Shown here in pieces: positions 55,402-63,552 of a stretch of 64,000 nt of DNA; positions within the stretch are counted from its first letter, which is position 1; every line of letters begins with the position of its first letter. The translations under genes were made by a program, and so were the position numbers. The stretch comes from Meconema thalassinum (lineage: Eukaryota > Arthropoda > Insecta > Orthoptera > Tettigoniidae): assembly GCA_946902985.2 (NCBI GenBank), contig OX336388.2, positions 1,697,529,978 through 1,697,593,977 on the forward strand. Reading direction: 5' to 3'. The notes beneath the pieces were generated by a model that saw only the letters and a list, made by a program, of their open reading frames with translations, was not told where the DNA came from and searched no databases.

Positions 55402-57750
55402 TTACTTTCTCAGGGTTCTGATAATAGGTAGCCAGGATTCACTGAGATTGTAGCCGGTGTCGCGGTTGAAATTATCTGGGCGTTTACGTATTTCAACCGC
55501 CTCCCTGATGATTCTGGGACGATATTGCTTTATACGGGCAAGAACATCCACCCCTTGGAACATGACATCATGGCCAGGTGTTAAAGCATGATCGGCAACA
55601 GCTGATTTATCAGGTTGAATGAGCCTGATACATCTATTATGTTCCTTAATGCGAGTGCATATTGTTCTCGAAGTCTGCCCGATGTAAACCTTGCCACAAG
55701 TACAGGGAACTCTGTAGATACCCGGTTGTTGCAATTTAGGCAAACTGTCCTTAGTTGGTCGCAGGAGTTGCCTAATCTTAACAGAAGTTCCAAATACAGT
55801 CCGTATGTTGTATCGACGTAGGATTTTAGCAATACGATCCGTTGTGTTATGTATGTACGGAAGGTAAGCAGTTCCTCTTACATCTCTTTTCTCAACTGAC
55901 GTCCTATTATTATTTGTTGGTTTCAGAACCGTAGAAATCAAAGCCTTGCTATAACCGTTGCTCTCAAAGGTGGTTCGCAGGGTGTTAATTTCTTCTTGTA
56001 AAGAAGACATTTCACAAATCCTCCTAGCCCTGGTAGTTAGAGTTGTAAGGATACCATGTTTCTGGGCAGGGTAATGGTGAGAACTTGCGTGGAGATATCT
56101 ATTGGTGTGTGTTGGCTTACGAAAAACGCTGTGTCCTAAAGATCCATCCTCTTTCTTGGTGACGAGAACATCTAAAAAATGTATTTTGCCGTCAGATTCC
56201 TTTTCCATGGTGAAACAAATAGAAGGGTGCTGGAGATTAAGGTGATCCAGGAAATGGCTAAGATTTTCCTCACCTTCCGTCCAAACAACGAACGTGTCAT
56301 CCACATAACGCCACCAGATCTTCGGTTTGAAAGGAGCCGACGACAAAGCTTTCTCTTCAAAGTTCTCCATGAAGAAATTAGCCACAACAGGAGAGAGAGG
56401 ACTACCCATGGCCACACCATCAGTCTGCTCATAAAAATTCCCATTCCATAGAAAGTAGGAGGAGGTCATGCAGTGATAAAAAAGTCTTGTGATGTCTTCA
56501 GGAAAAAGGCCATTAATGAGAGACATAACACCATCAATAGGTACTCTCGTAAACAGAGACACCACGTCGAGACTCACTAGAATATCACCCGGCTGAAGTG
56601 TTATAGCTTTTAACTTTTCCACGAAGTGTGTGGAATCCTTAATGTACGAAGGCGTGTTACCCAGAAGCGGCTGAAGTAGTCTACCTAAGTATTTGGAAAG
56701 GGCATATGTAGGAGAACCAATCGTACTAACAATGGGTCTAAGAGGAACATCGTCCTTATGTATTTTAGGAAGACCATAGAGTCTCGGAGGAATAGCATCC
56801 CCTGGAAGGAGAGTCTTCGCTGCATCCGCTGGAATAGATGATTGCTTGATCAATTTGACGGTGACATTTGAGTAGCGAGTAGTAGGATCACGACTATTAA
56901 TCCTATATACAGGATCTGATAACAAAGACGAGATCTTGGAATCATAATCAACCTTATCCAATACCACTGTCGCATTACCCTTGTCAGCGGGGAGAACGAT
57001 AATATCAGAATTGTCCCTTAGATCTTTAAGTGCCCGGCTTTCGCCTTGTTTTAAGTTGGTGTTAGGTGGCTTAGCTGTCTTGAGAACTCGGGAACATTCT
57101 TGCCTGGCTTCCTCGGCCTCTTCAGGTGTGAGGTGATGTACTGAGGATTCTACGGATGTAATAAGTTCTTCAATAGGAATTCTTCTAGGCGCTACAGCAA
57201 AATTGAGACCTTTAGCGAGAACTGCCTGTTGGGTATCACTTAGGGGGTTGCTGGACAAATTTACGACAACCTTGTTAGCATCAAGTCTAATGGCTTGAGA
57301 TTTCTGCAACTGACATAACCTATCATATTTGGAAATATGTCTGTCCCTCACCTGATCTAGAACGCTGTTAGCTTGCACTGAAGAAATACGATCGAAGATA
57401 TTCCATAATTCCTCACTTACGAAGTTTGAGAGGCGTAGATGTAGCTGTAGTAACTCCCTCGAAATAAAATCCAACTGCTTACGAGTATGCTGTAACCTCT
57501 CTATCAATAACGCCTTGCTTGCACGACGATAGATTCTCGTTGCCTTAGGTGTTCTGAAGGAATGCTTCAACATAACAAAATTCGGTAGAATATCATGATC
57601 CCGGCATCTTAAGAGAAAAGCGAGTGAAGAGATTAGACACACCTTCTTGCGTCGTAACCTACTGAATCTAGACATCAGTCGGAAAATATCCTCCCCATAG
57701 AGGTTTCTAATATTGTCATTTAGACTTTCACGGCCCGTGTTATTATTCAT
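55402..57750 (-). CDS. Penelope-like RT with GIY-YIG endonuclease, unit 2
   Basis: Complete 782-aa ORF with every catalytic motif present: Asp395 of motif A, a canonical SPLSPVVANFF in motif B (450-460), YVDD at 482-485, GIY at 677-679 and YIG at 689-691. The protein is identical to that of unit 3 as read here. Compared with units 1 and 4 it has Tyr560, Met581 and Arg757 instead of His, Val and His. Position 524 is His where PLE RTs normally have Pro (IPFLDVLV). The ATG at 57750 lies 46 nt downstream of a predicted ribozyme cut. This and unit 3 look the least damaged of the four, but function is not shown by sequence alone. Confidence 0.94.
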   Translation of the reverse strand: MNNNTGRESLNDNIRNLYGEDIFRLMSRFSRLRRKKVCLISSLAFLLRCRDHDILPNFVMLKHSFRTPKATRIYRRASKALLIERLQHTRKQLDFISRELLQLHLRLSNFVSEELWNIFDRISSVQANSVLDQVRDRHISKYDRLCQLQKSQAIRLDANKVVVNLSSNPLSDTQQAVLAKGLNFAVAPRRIPIEELITSVESSVHHLTPEEAEEARQECSRVLKTAKPPNTNLKQGESRALKDLRDNSDIIVLPADKGNATVVLDKVDYDSKISSLLSDPVYRINSRDPTTRYSNVTVKLIKQSSIPADAAKTLLPGDAIPPRLYGLPKIHKDDVPLRPIVSTIGSPTYALSKYLGRLLQPLLGNTPSYIKDSTHFVEKLKAITLQPGDILVSLDVVSLFTRVPIDGVMSLINGLFPEDITRLFYHCMTSSYFLWNGNFYEQTDGVAMGSPLSPVVANFFMENFEEKALSSAPFKPKIWWRYVDDTFVVWTEGEENLSHFLDHLNLQHPSICFTMEKESDGKIHFLDVLVTKKEDGSLGHSVFRKPTHTNRYLHASSHHYPAQKHGILTTLTTRARRICEMSSLQEEINTLRTTFESNGYSKALISTVLKPTNNNRTSVEKRDVRGTAYLPYIHNTTDRIAKILRRYNIRTVFGTSVKIRQLLRPTKDSLPKLQQPGIYRVPCTCGKVYIGQTSRTICTRIKEHNRCIRLIQPDKSAVADHALTPGHDVMFQGVDVLARIKQYRPRIIREAVEIRKRPDNFNRDTGYNLSESWLPIIRTLRK

Positions 57751-57950
57751 AATGTTGAATTTTGGGCTTATGCCGTGTTTTATTATATTGCAATTCGACG
57801 CGTTTCGAAAGAAACCATGTCTTTCATCGTCAGGAATAATCTGGAATACGACAATGTTGCTAAGAGAAAGCAACGAAGAACATATAGAAGGTGCCCAAAG
57901 ATGGACGCCATTATAGCCCCATGTTAGGGACAACGGAAAGCAGCAGTGAA
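57751..57950 (-). repeat. Internal pLTR / leader between units 3 and 2
   Basis: Third copy of the 200-bp repeat, between the stop of unit 3 (57951) and the ATG of unit 2 (57750). It keeps the hairpin (57856-57874), ribozyme core and AATAAA (57779-57784), with no changes noticed relative to 55202-55401. Confidence 0.85.
57793..57837 (-). ncRNA. Hammerhead ribozyme-like motif, unit 3/unit 2 boundary
   Basis: All conserved positions (CTGACGA, GAAA, CGCGTC) and both strands of stems I and II are unchanged from the other minus-strand copies. Predicted cleavage lies between 57797 and 57796. Confidence 0.72.
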
Positions 57951-60299
57951 TTACTTTCTCAGGGTTCTGATAATAGGTAGCCAGGATTCACTGAGATTGT
58001 AGCCGGTGTCGCGGTTGAAATTATCTGGGCGTTTACGTATTTCAACCGCCTCCCTGATGATTCTGGGACGATATTGCTTTATACGGGCAAGAACATCCAC
58101 CCCTTGGAACATGACATCATGGCCAGGTGTTAAAGCATGATCGGCAACAGCTGATTTATCAGGTTGAATGAGCCTGATACATCTATTATGTTCCTTAATG
58201 CGAGTGCATATTGTTCTCGAAGTCTGCCCGATGTAAACCTTGCCACAAGTACAGGGAACTCTGTAGATACCCGGTTGTTGCAATTTAGGCAAACTGTCCT
58301 TAGTTGGTCGCAGGAGTTGCCTAATCTTAACAGAAGTTCCAAATACAGTCCGTATGTTGTATCGACGTAGGATTTTAGCAATACGATCCGTTGTGTTATG
58401 TATGTACGGAAGGTAAGCAGTTCCTCTTACATCTCTTTTCTCAACTGACGTCCTATTATTATTTGTTGGTTTCAGAACCGTAGAAATCAAAGCCTTGCTA
58501 TAACCGTTGCTCTCAAAGGTGGTTCGCAGGGTGTTAATTTCTTCTTGTAAAGAAGACATTTCACAAATCCTCCTAGCCCTGGTAGTTAGAGTTGTAAGGA
58601 TACCATGTTTCTGGGCAGGGTAATGGTGAGAACTTGCGTGGAGATATCTATTGGTGTGTGTTGGCTTACGAAAAACGCTGTGTCCTAAAGATCCATCCTC
58701 TTTCTTGGTGACGAGAACATCTAAAAAATGTATTTTGCCGTCAGATTCCTTTTCCATGGTGAAACAAATAGAAGGGTGCTGGAGATTAAGGTGATCCAGG
58801 AAATGGCTAAGATTTTCCTCACCTTCCGTCCAAACAACGAACGTGTCATCCACATAACGCCACCAGATCTTCGGTTTGAAAGGAGCCGACGACAAAGCTT
58901 TCTCTTCAAAGTTCTCCATGAAGAAATTAGCCACAACAGGAGAGAGAGGACTACCCATGGCCACACCATCAGTCTGCTCATAAAAATTCCCATTCCATAG
59001 AAAGTAGGAGGAGGTCATGCAGTGATAAAAAAGTCTTGTGATGTCTTCAGGAAAAAGGCCATTAATGAGAGACATAACACCATCAATAGGTACTCTCGTA
59101 AACAGAGACACCACGTCGAGACTCACTAGAATATCACCCGGCTGAAGTGTTATAGCTTTTAACTTTTCCACGAAGTGTGTGGAATCCTTAATGTACGAAG
59201 GCGTGTTACCCAGAAGCGGCTGAAGTAGTCTACCTAAGTATTTGGAAAGGGCATATGTAGGAGAACCAATCGTACTAACAATGGGTCTAAGAGGAACATC
59301 GTCCTTATGTATTTTAGGAAGACCATAGAGTCTCGGAGGAATAGCATCCCCTGGAAGGAGAGTCTTCGCTGCATCCGCTGGAATAGATGATTGCTTGATC
59401 AATTTGACGGTGACATTTGAGTAGCGAGTAGTAGGATCACGACTATTAATCCTATATACAGGATCTGATAACAAAGACGAGATCTTGGAATCATAATCAA
59501 CCTTATCCAATACCACTGTCGCATTACCCTTGTCAGCGGGGAGAACGATAATATCAGAATTGTCCCTTAGATCTTTAAGTGCCCGGCTTTCGCCTTGTTT
59601 TAAGTTGGTGTTAGGTGGCTTAGCTGTCTTGAGAACTCGGGAACATTCTTGCCTGGCTTCCTCGGCCTCTTCAGGTGTGAGGTGATGTACTGAGGATTCT
59701 ACGGATGTAATAAGTTCTTCAATAGGAATTCTTCTAGGCGCTACAGCAAAATTGAGACCTTTAGCGAGAACTGCCTGTTGGGTATCACTTAGGGGGTTGC
59801 TGGACAAATTTACGACAACCTTGTTAGCATCAAGTCTAATGGCTTGAGATTTCTGCAACTGACATAACCTATCATATTTGGAAATATGTCTGTCCCTCAC
59901 CTGATCTAGAACGCTGTTAGCTTGCACTGAAGAAATACGATCGAAGATATTCCATAATTCCTCACTTACGAAGTTTGAGAGGCGTAGATGTAGCTGTAGT
60001 AACTCCCTCGAAATAAAATCCAACTGCTTACGAGTATGCTGTAACCTCTCTATCAATAACGCCTTGCTTGCACGACGATAGATTCTCGTTGCCTTAGGTG
60101 TTCTGAAGGAATGCTTCAACATAACAAAATTCGGTAGAATATCATGATCCCGGCATCTTAAGAGAAAAGCGAGTGAAGAGATTAGACACACCTTCTTGCG
60201 TCGTAACCTACTGAATCTAGACATCAGTCGGAAAATATCCTCCCCATAGAGGTTTCTAATATTGTCATTTAGACTTTCACGGCCCGTGTTATTATTCAT
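57951..60299 (-). CDS. Penelope-like RT with GIY-YIG endonuclease, unit 3
   Basis: Complete 782-aa ORF with the same protein sequence as unit 2; the only amino-acid-level difference I find between them lies upstream of the ATG, in the leader frame, where unit 3 has a His codon for Gln (near 60391). Identity over 782 residues, while units 1 and 4 differ at 5 and 11 sites, indicates that units 2 and 3 are the most recent duplication product or were recently converted. RT and GIY-YIG motifs are all intact. It shares the non-canonical His524 with units 1 and 2. Confidence 0.94.
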   Translation of the reverse strand: MNNNTGRESLNDNIRNLYGEDIFRLMSRFSRLRRKKVCLISSLAFLLRCRDHDILPNFVMLKHSFRTPKATRIYRRASKALLIERLQHTRKQLDFISRELLQLHLRLSNFVSEELWNIFDRISSVQANSVLDQVRDRHISKYDRLCQLQKSQAIRLDANKVVVNLSSNPLSDTQQAVLAKGLNFAVAPRRIPIEELITSVESSVHHLTPEEAEEARQECSRVLKTAKPPNTNLKQGESRALKDLRDNSDIIVLPADKGNATVVLDKVDYDSKISSLLSDPVYRINSRDPTTRYSNVTVKLIKQSSIPADAAKTLLPGDAIPPRLYGLPKIHKDDVPLRPIVSTIGSPTYALSKYLGRLLQPLLGNTPSYIKDSTHFVEKLKAITLQPGDILVSLDVVSLFTRVPIDGVMSLINGLFPEDITRLFYHCMTSSYFLWNGNFYEQTDGVAMGSPLSPVVANFFMENFEEKALSSAPFKPKIWWRYVDDTFVVWTEGEENLSHFLDHLNLQHPSICFTMEKESDGKIHFLDVLVTKKEDGSLGHSVFRKPTHTNRYLHASSHHYPAQKHGILTTLTTRARRICEMSSLQEEINTLRTTFESNGYSKALISTVLKPTNNNRTSVEKRDVRGTAYLPYIHNTTDRIAKILRRYNIRTVFGTSVKIRQLLRPTKDSLPKLQQPGIYRVPCTCGKVYIGQTSRTICTRIKEHNRCIRLIQPDKSAVADHALTPGHDVMFQGVDVLARIKQYRPRIIREAVEIRKRPDNFNRDTGYNLSESWLPIIRTLRK

Positions 60300-60499
60300 A
60301 ATGTTGAATTTTGGGCTTATGCCGTGTTTTATTATATTGCAATTCGACGCGTTTCGAAAGAAACCATGTCTTTCATCGTCAGGAATAATGTGGAATACGA
60401 CAATGTTGCTAAGAGAAAGCAACGAAGAACATATAGAAGGTGCCCAAAGATGGACGCCATTATAGCCCCATGTTAAGGACAACGGAAAGCAGCAGTGAA
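60300..60499 (-). repeat. Internal pLTR / leader between units 4 and 3
   Basis: Fourth copy of the repeat. It differs from the others near the hammerhead flank (AATAATGTGG at 60385-60394 on the plus strand, against AATAATCTGG) and has GTTAAGG at 60473-60479 where the others have GTTAGGG. Hairpin, ribozyme core and AATAAA are retained. Confidence 0.85.
60342..60386 (-). ncRNA. Hammerhead ribozyme-like motif, unit 4/unit 3 boundary
   Basis: Core and stems intact. The nearby C-to-G change on the plus strand (near 60391) lies outside the four base pairs of stem I counted here but could affect outer stem I pairing. Predicted cleavage lies between 60346 and 60345. Confidence 0.7.
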
Positions 60500-62848
60500 T
60501 TACTTTCTCAGGGTTCTGATAATAGGTAGCCAGGATTCACTGAGATTGTAGCCGGTGTCGCGGTTGAAATTATCTGGGTGTTTACGTATTTCAACCGCCT
60601 CCCTGATGATTGTGGGACGATATTGCTTTATACGGGCAAGAACATCCACCCCTTGGAACATGACATCATGGCCAGGTGTTAAAGCATGATCGGCAACAGC
60701 TGATTTATCAGGTTGAATGAGCCTGATACATCTATTATGTTCCTTAATGCGAGTGCATATTGTTCTCGAAGTCTGCCCGATGTAAACCTTGCCACAAGTA
60801 CAGGGAACTCTGTAGATACCCGGTTGTTGCAATTTAGGCAAACTGTCCTTAGTTGGTCGCAGGAGTTGCCTAATCTTAACAGAAGTTCCAAATACAGTCC
60901 GTATGTTGTATCGACGTAGGATTTTAGCAATACGATCCGTTGTGTTATGTATGTACGGAAGGTAAGCAGTTCCTCTTACATCTCTTTTCTCAACTGACGT
61001 CCTATTATTATTTGTTGGTTTCAGAACCGTAGAAATCAAAGCCTTGCTATAACCGTTGCTCTCAAAGGTGGTTCGCAGGGTGTTAATTTCTTCTTGTAAA
61101 GAAGACACTTCACAAATCCTCCTAGCCCTGGTAGTTAGAGTTGTAAGGATACCATGTTTCTGGGCAGGGTGATGGTGATAACTTGCGTGGAGATATCTAT
61201 TGGTGTGTGTTGGCTTACGAAAAACGCTGTGTCCTAAAGATCCATCCTCTTTCTTGGTGACGAGAACATCTAAAAATGGTATTTTGCCGTCAGATTCCTT
61301 TTCCATGGTGAAACAAATAGAAGGGTGCTGGAGATTAAGGTGATCCAGGAAATGGCTAAGATTTTCCTCACCTTCCGTCCAAACAACGAACGTGTCATCC
61401 ACATAACGCCAACAGATCTTCGGTTTGAAAGGAGCCGACGACAAAGCTTTCTCTTCAAAGTTCTCCATGAAGAAATTAGCCACAACAGGAGAGAGAGGAC
61501 TACCCATGGCCACACCATCAGTCTGCTCATAAAAATTCCCATTCCATAGAAAGTAGGAGGAGGTCATGCAGTGATAAAAAAGTCTTGTGATGTCTTCAGG
61601 AAAAAGGCCATTAATGAGAGACATAACACCATCAATAGGTACTCTCGTAAACAGAGACACCACGTCGAGACTCACTAGAATATCACCCGGCTGAAGTGTT
61701 ATAGCTTTTAACTTTTCCACGAAGTGTGTGGAATCCTTAATGTACGAAGGCGTGTTACCCAGAAGCGGCTGAAGTAGTCTACCTAAGTATTTGGAAAGGG
61801 CATATGTAGGAGAACCAATCGTACTAACAATGGGTCTAAGAGGAACATCGTCCTTATGTATTTTAGGAAGACCATAGAGTCTCGGAGGAATAGCATCTCC
61901 TGGAAGGAGAGTCTTCGCTGCATCCGCTGGAATAGATGATTGCTTGATCAATTTGACGGTGACATTTGAGTAGCGAGTAGTAGGATCACGACTATTAATC
62001 CTATATACAGGATCTGATAACAAAGACGAGATCTTGGAATCATAATCAACCTTATCCAATACCACTGTCGCATTACCCTTGTCAGCGGGGAGAACGATAA
62101 TATCAGAATTGTCCCTTAGATCTTTAAGTGCCCGGCTTTCGCCTTGTTTTAAGTTGGTGTTAGGTGGCTTAGCTGTCTTGAGAACTCGGGAACATTCTTG
62201 CCTGGCTTCCTCGGCCTCTTCAGGTGTGAGGTGATGTACTGAGGATTCTACGGATGTAATAAGTTCTTCAATAGGAATTCTTCTAGGCGCTACAGGAAAA
62301 TTGAGACCTTTAGCGAGAACTGCCTGTTGGGTATCACTTAGGGGGTTGCTGGACAAATTTACGACAACCTTGTTAGCATCAAGTCTAATGGCTTGAGATT
62401 TCTGCAACAGACATAACCTATCATATTTGGAAATATGTCTGTCCCTCACCTGATCTAGAACGCTGTTAGCTTGCACTGAAGAAATAGGATCGAAGATATT
62501 CCATAATTCCTCACTTACGAAGTTTGAGAGGCGTAGATGTAGCTGTAGTAACTCCCTCGAAATAAAATCCAACTGCTTACGAGTATGCTGTAACCTCTCT
62601 ATCAATAACGCCTTGCTTGCACGACGATAGATTCTCGTTGCCTTAGGTGTTCTGAAGGAATGCTTCAACATAACAAAATTCGGTAGAATATCATGATCCC
62701 GGCATCTTAAGAGAAAAGCGAGTGAAGAGATTAGACACACCTTCTTGCGTCGTAACTTACTGAATCTAGACATCAGTCGGAAAATATCCTCCCCATAGAG
62801 GTTTCTAATATTGTCATTTAGACTTTCACGGCCCGTGTTATTATTCAT
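60500..62848 (-). CDS. Penelope-like RT with GIY-YIG endonuclease, unit 4 (most diverged)
   Basis: Complete 782-aa ORF with 11 differences from unit 2: Lys31, Pro121, Leu147, Pro185, Cys479, Pro524, Tyr557, His560, Val581, Thr746 and His757. Pro524 restores the usual IPFLDVLV of PLE RTs, so His in units 1-3 is the derived state and unit 4 branches outside them. Cys479 replaces the first Trp of the WWRYVDD stretch just before the catalytic site, and Pro121 falls in the helical N-terminal region; either could weaken the enzyme. YVDD and GIY-YIG are intact. The ATG is at 62848. Confidence 0.93.
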   Translation of the reverse strand: MNNNTGRESLNDNIRNLYGEDIFRLMSRFSKLRRKKVCLISSLAFLLRCRDHDILPNFVMLKHSFRTPKATRIYRRASKALLIERLQHTRKQLDFISRELLQLHLRLSNFVSEELWNIFDPISSVQANSVLDQVRDRHISKYDRLCLLQKSQAIRLDANKVVVNLSSNPLSDTQQAVLAKGLNFPVAPRRIPIEELITSVESSVHHLTPEEAEEARQECSRVLKTAKPPNTNLKQGESRALKDLRDNSDIIVLPADKGNATVVLDKVDYDSKISSLLSDPVYRINSRDPTTRYSNVTVKLIKQSSIPADAAKTLLPGDAIPPRLYGLPKIHKDDVPLRPIVSTIGSPTYALSKYLGRLLQPLLGNTPSYIKDSTHFVEKLKAITLQPGDILVSLDVVSLFTRVPIDGVMSLINGLFPEDITRLFYHCMTSSYFLWNGNFYEQTDGVAMGSPLSPVVANFFMENFEEKALSSAPFKPKICWRYVDDTFVVWTEGEENLSHFLDHLNLQHPSICFTMEKESDGKIPFLDVLVTKKEDGSLGHSVFRKPTHTNRYLHASYHHHPAQKHGILTTLTTRARRICEVSSLQEEINTLRTTFESNGYSKALISTVLKPTNNNRTSVEKRDVRGTAYLPYIHNTTDRIAKILRRYNIRTVFGTSVKIRQLLRPTKDSLPKLQQPGIYRVPCTCGKVYIGQTSRTICTRIKEHNRCIRLIQPDKSAVADHALTPGHDVMFQGVDVLARIKQYRPTIIREAVEIRKHPDNFNRDTGYNLSESWLPIIRTLRK

Positions 62849-63045
62849 AATGTTGAATTTTGGGCTTATGCCGTGTTTTATTATATTGCAATTCGACGCG
62901 TTTCGAAAGAAACCATGTCTTTCATCGTCAGGAATAAACTGGAATACGACAATGTTGCTAAGAGAAAGCAACGAAGAACATATAGAAGGTGCCCAAAGAT
63001 GGACGCCATTATAGCCCCATGTTAGGGACAACGGAAAGCAGCAGT
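62401..63045. repeat. Left arm of a large inverted repeat
   Basis: Plus-strand position x of the right copy corresponds to minus position 126401 minus x, so 62401-63045 is the inverted counterpart of 63356-64000. The arms are at least 645 bp and separated by the 310-bp fragment. The right arm may continue beyond the window. Confidence 0.85.
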
Positions 63046-63048
63046 GAA
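62849..63048 (-). repeat. pLTR / leader upstream of unit 4
   Basis: Rightmost complete minus-strand pLTR, between unit 4 and the truncated fragment. It has a private change beside the ribozyme (AATAAACTGG on the plus strand near 62932-62941). Together with 62401-62848 it is one arm of a large inverted repeat whose other arm is 63356-64000. Confidence 0.85.
62891..62935 (-). ncRNA. Hammerhead ribozyme-like motif, upstream of unit 4
   Basis: Conserved core and stems unchanged. Predicted cleavage lies between 62895 and 62894. Any transcript initiated at or beyond the truncated fragment would be cut here first. Confidence 0.7.
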
Positions 63049-63358
63049 TTACTTTCTCAGGGTTCTGATAATAGGTAGCCAGGATTCACTGAGATTGTAG
63101 CCGGTGTCGCGGTTGAAATTATCTGGGTGTTTACGTATTTCAACCGCCTCCCTGATGATTCTGGGACGATATTGCTTTATACGGGCAAGAACATCCACCC
63201 CTTGGAACATGACATCATGGCCAGGTGTTAAAGCATGATCGGCAACAGCTGATTTATCAGGTTGAATGAGCCTGATACATCTATTATGTTCCTTAATGCG
63301 AGTGCATATTGTTCTCGAAGTCTGCCCGATGTAAACCTTGCCACAAGTACAGGGAACT
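63049..63358 (-). pseudogene. 5'-truncated PLE fragment: C-terminal GIY-YIG part only
   Basis: This is the last 310 bp of a fifth ORF, encoding about residue 681 to the stop. It begins between the two halves of the nuclease motif, so it keeps YIG and the downstream residues but lacks GIY and the entire RT. No start codon or promoter of its own is visible. It has Arg746 like units 1-3 and His757 like units 1 and 4, so it is not a simple duplicate of unit 4's end. 5' truncation is what incomplete reverse transcription by a PLE produces. Confidence 0.88.
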
Positions 63359-63552
63359 GCTGCTTTCCGTTGTCCCTAACATGGGGCTATAATGGCGTCC
63401 ATCTTTGGGCACCTTCTATATGTTCTTCGTTGCTTTCTCTTAGCAACATTGTCGTATTCCAGATTATTCCTGACGATGAAAGACATGGTTTCTTACGAAA
63501 CGCGTCGAATTGCAATATAATAAAACACGGCATAAGCCCAAAATTCAACATT
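63356..63552 (+). repeat. 5' pLTR / leader of the plus-strand copy
   Basis: The leader is 197 bp, equivalent to 62849-63045 reversed. It holds the GTTGCT...AGCAAC hairpin (63429-63447), a hammerhead-like core with one stem II change, and AATAAA before the ATG. Its start gives the only view in this window of where a 5' end of the element may lie. Confidence 0.8.
63466..63510 (+). ncRNA. Hammerhead ribozyme-like motif with a stem II mismatch
   Basis: Stem I ATTC (63466-63469), CTGACGA (63470-63476), GAAA (63497-63500), CGCGTC (63501-63506) and stem I GAAT (63507-63510) are all present. The 3' strand of stem II reads CTTAC instead of CTTTC, placing an A-A mismatch next to the core. This copy is probably less active. 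Predicted cleavage follows 63506. Confidence 0.6.

Larger units (their letters stand above)
52651..63358 (-). mobile_element. Tandem array of a Penelope-like retroelement (four full units)
   Basis: Minus-strand order from right to left: a 5'-truncated fragment (63049-63358), four complete units, then a terminal pLTR copy (52651-52852) meeting the satellite. The unit period is exactly 2549 bp (ORF stops at 60500, 57951, 55402 and 52853). Each unit is a 782-codon RT-endonuclease ORF plus a 200-bp leader. Tandem copies, pLTRs, 5' truncation, an inverted neighbour, and an RT joined to GIY-YIG are all hallmarks of PLEs. No target-site duplication can be checked because the far end lies outside the window. 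The satellite junction shares TTC with the element. Confidence 0.93.

Noticed and set aside
52651..63358. LTR retrotransposon, LINE or retrovirus-like origin
   Set aside because: There is no gag, protease, integrase, APE endonuclease or poly(A) tail. PADKGN, LYGLPKIHK, YVDD and a C-terminal GIY-YIG identify a PLE.
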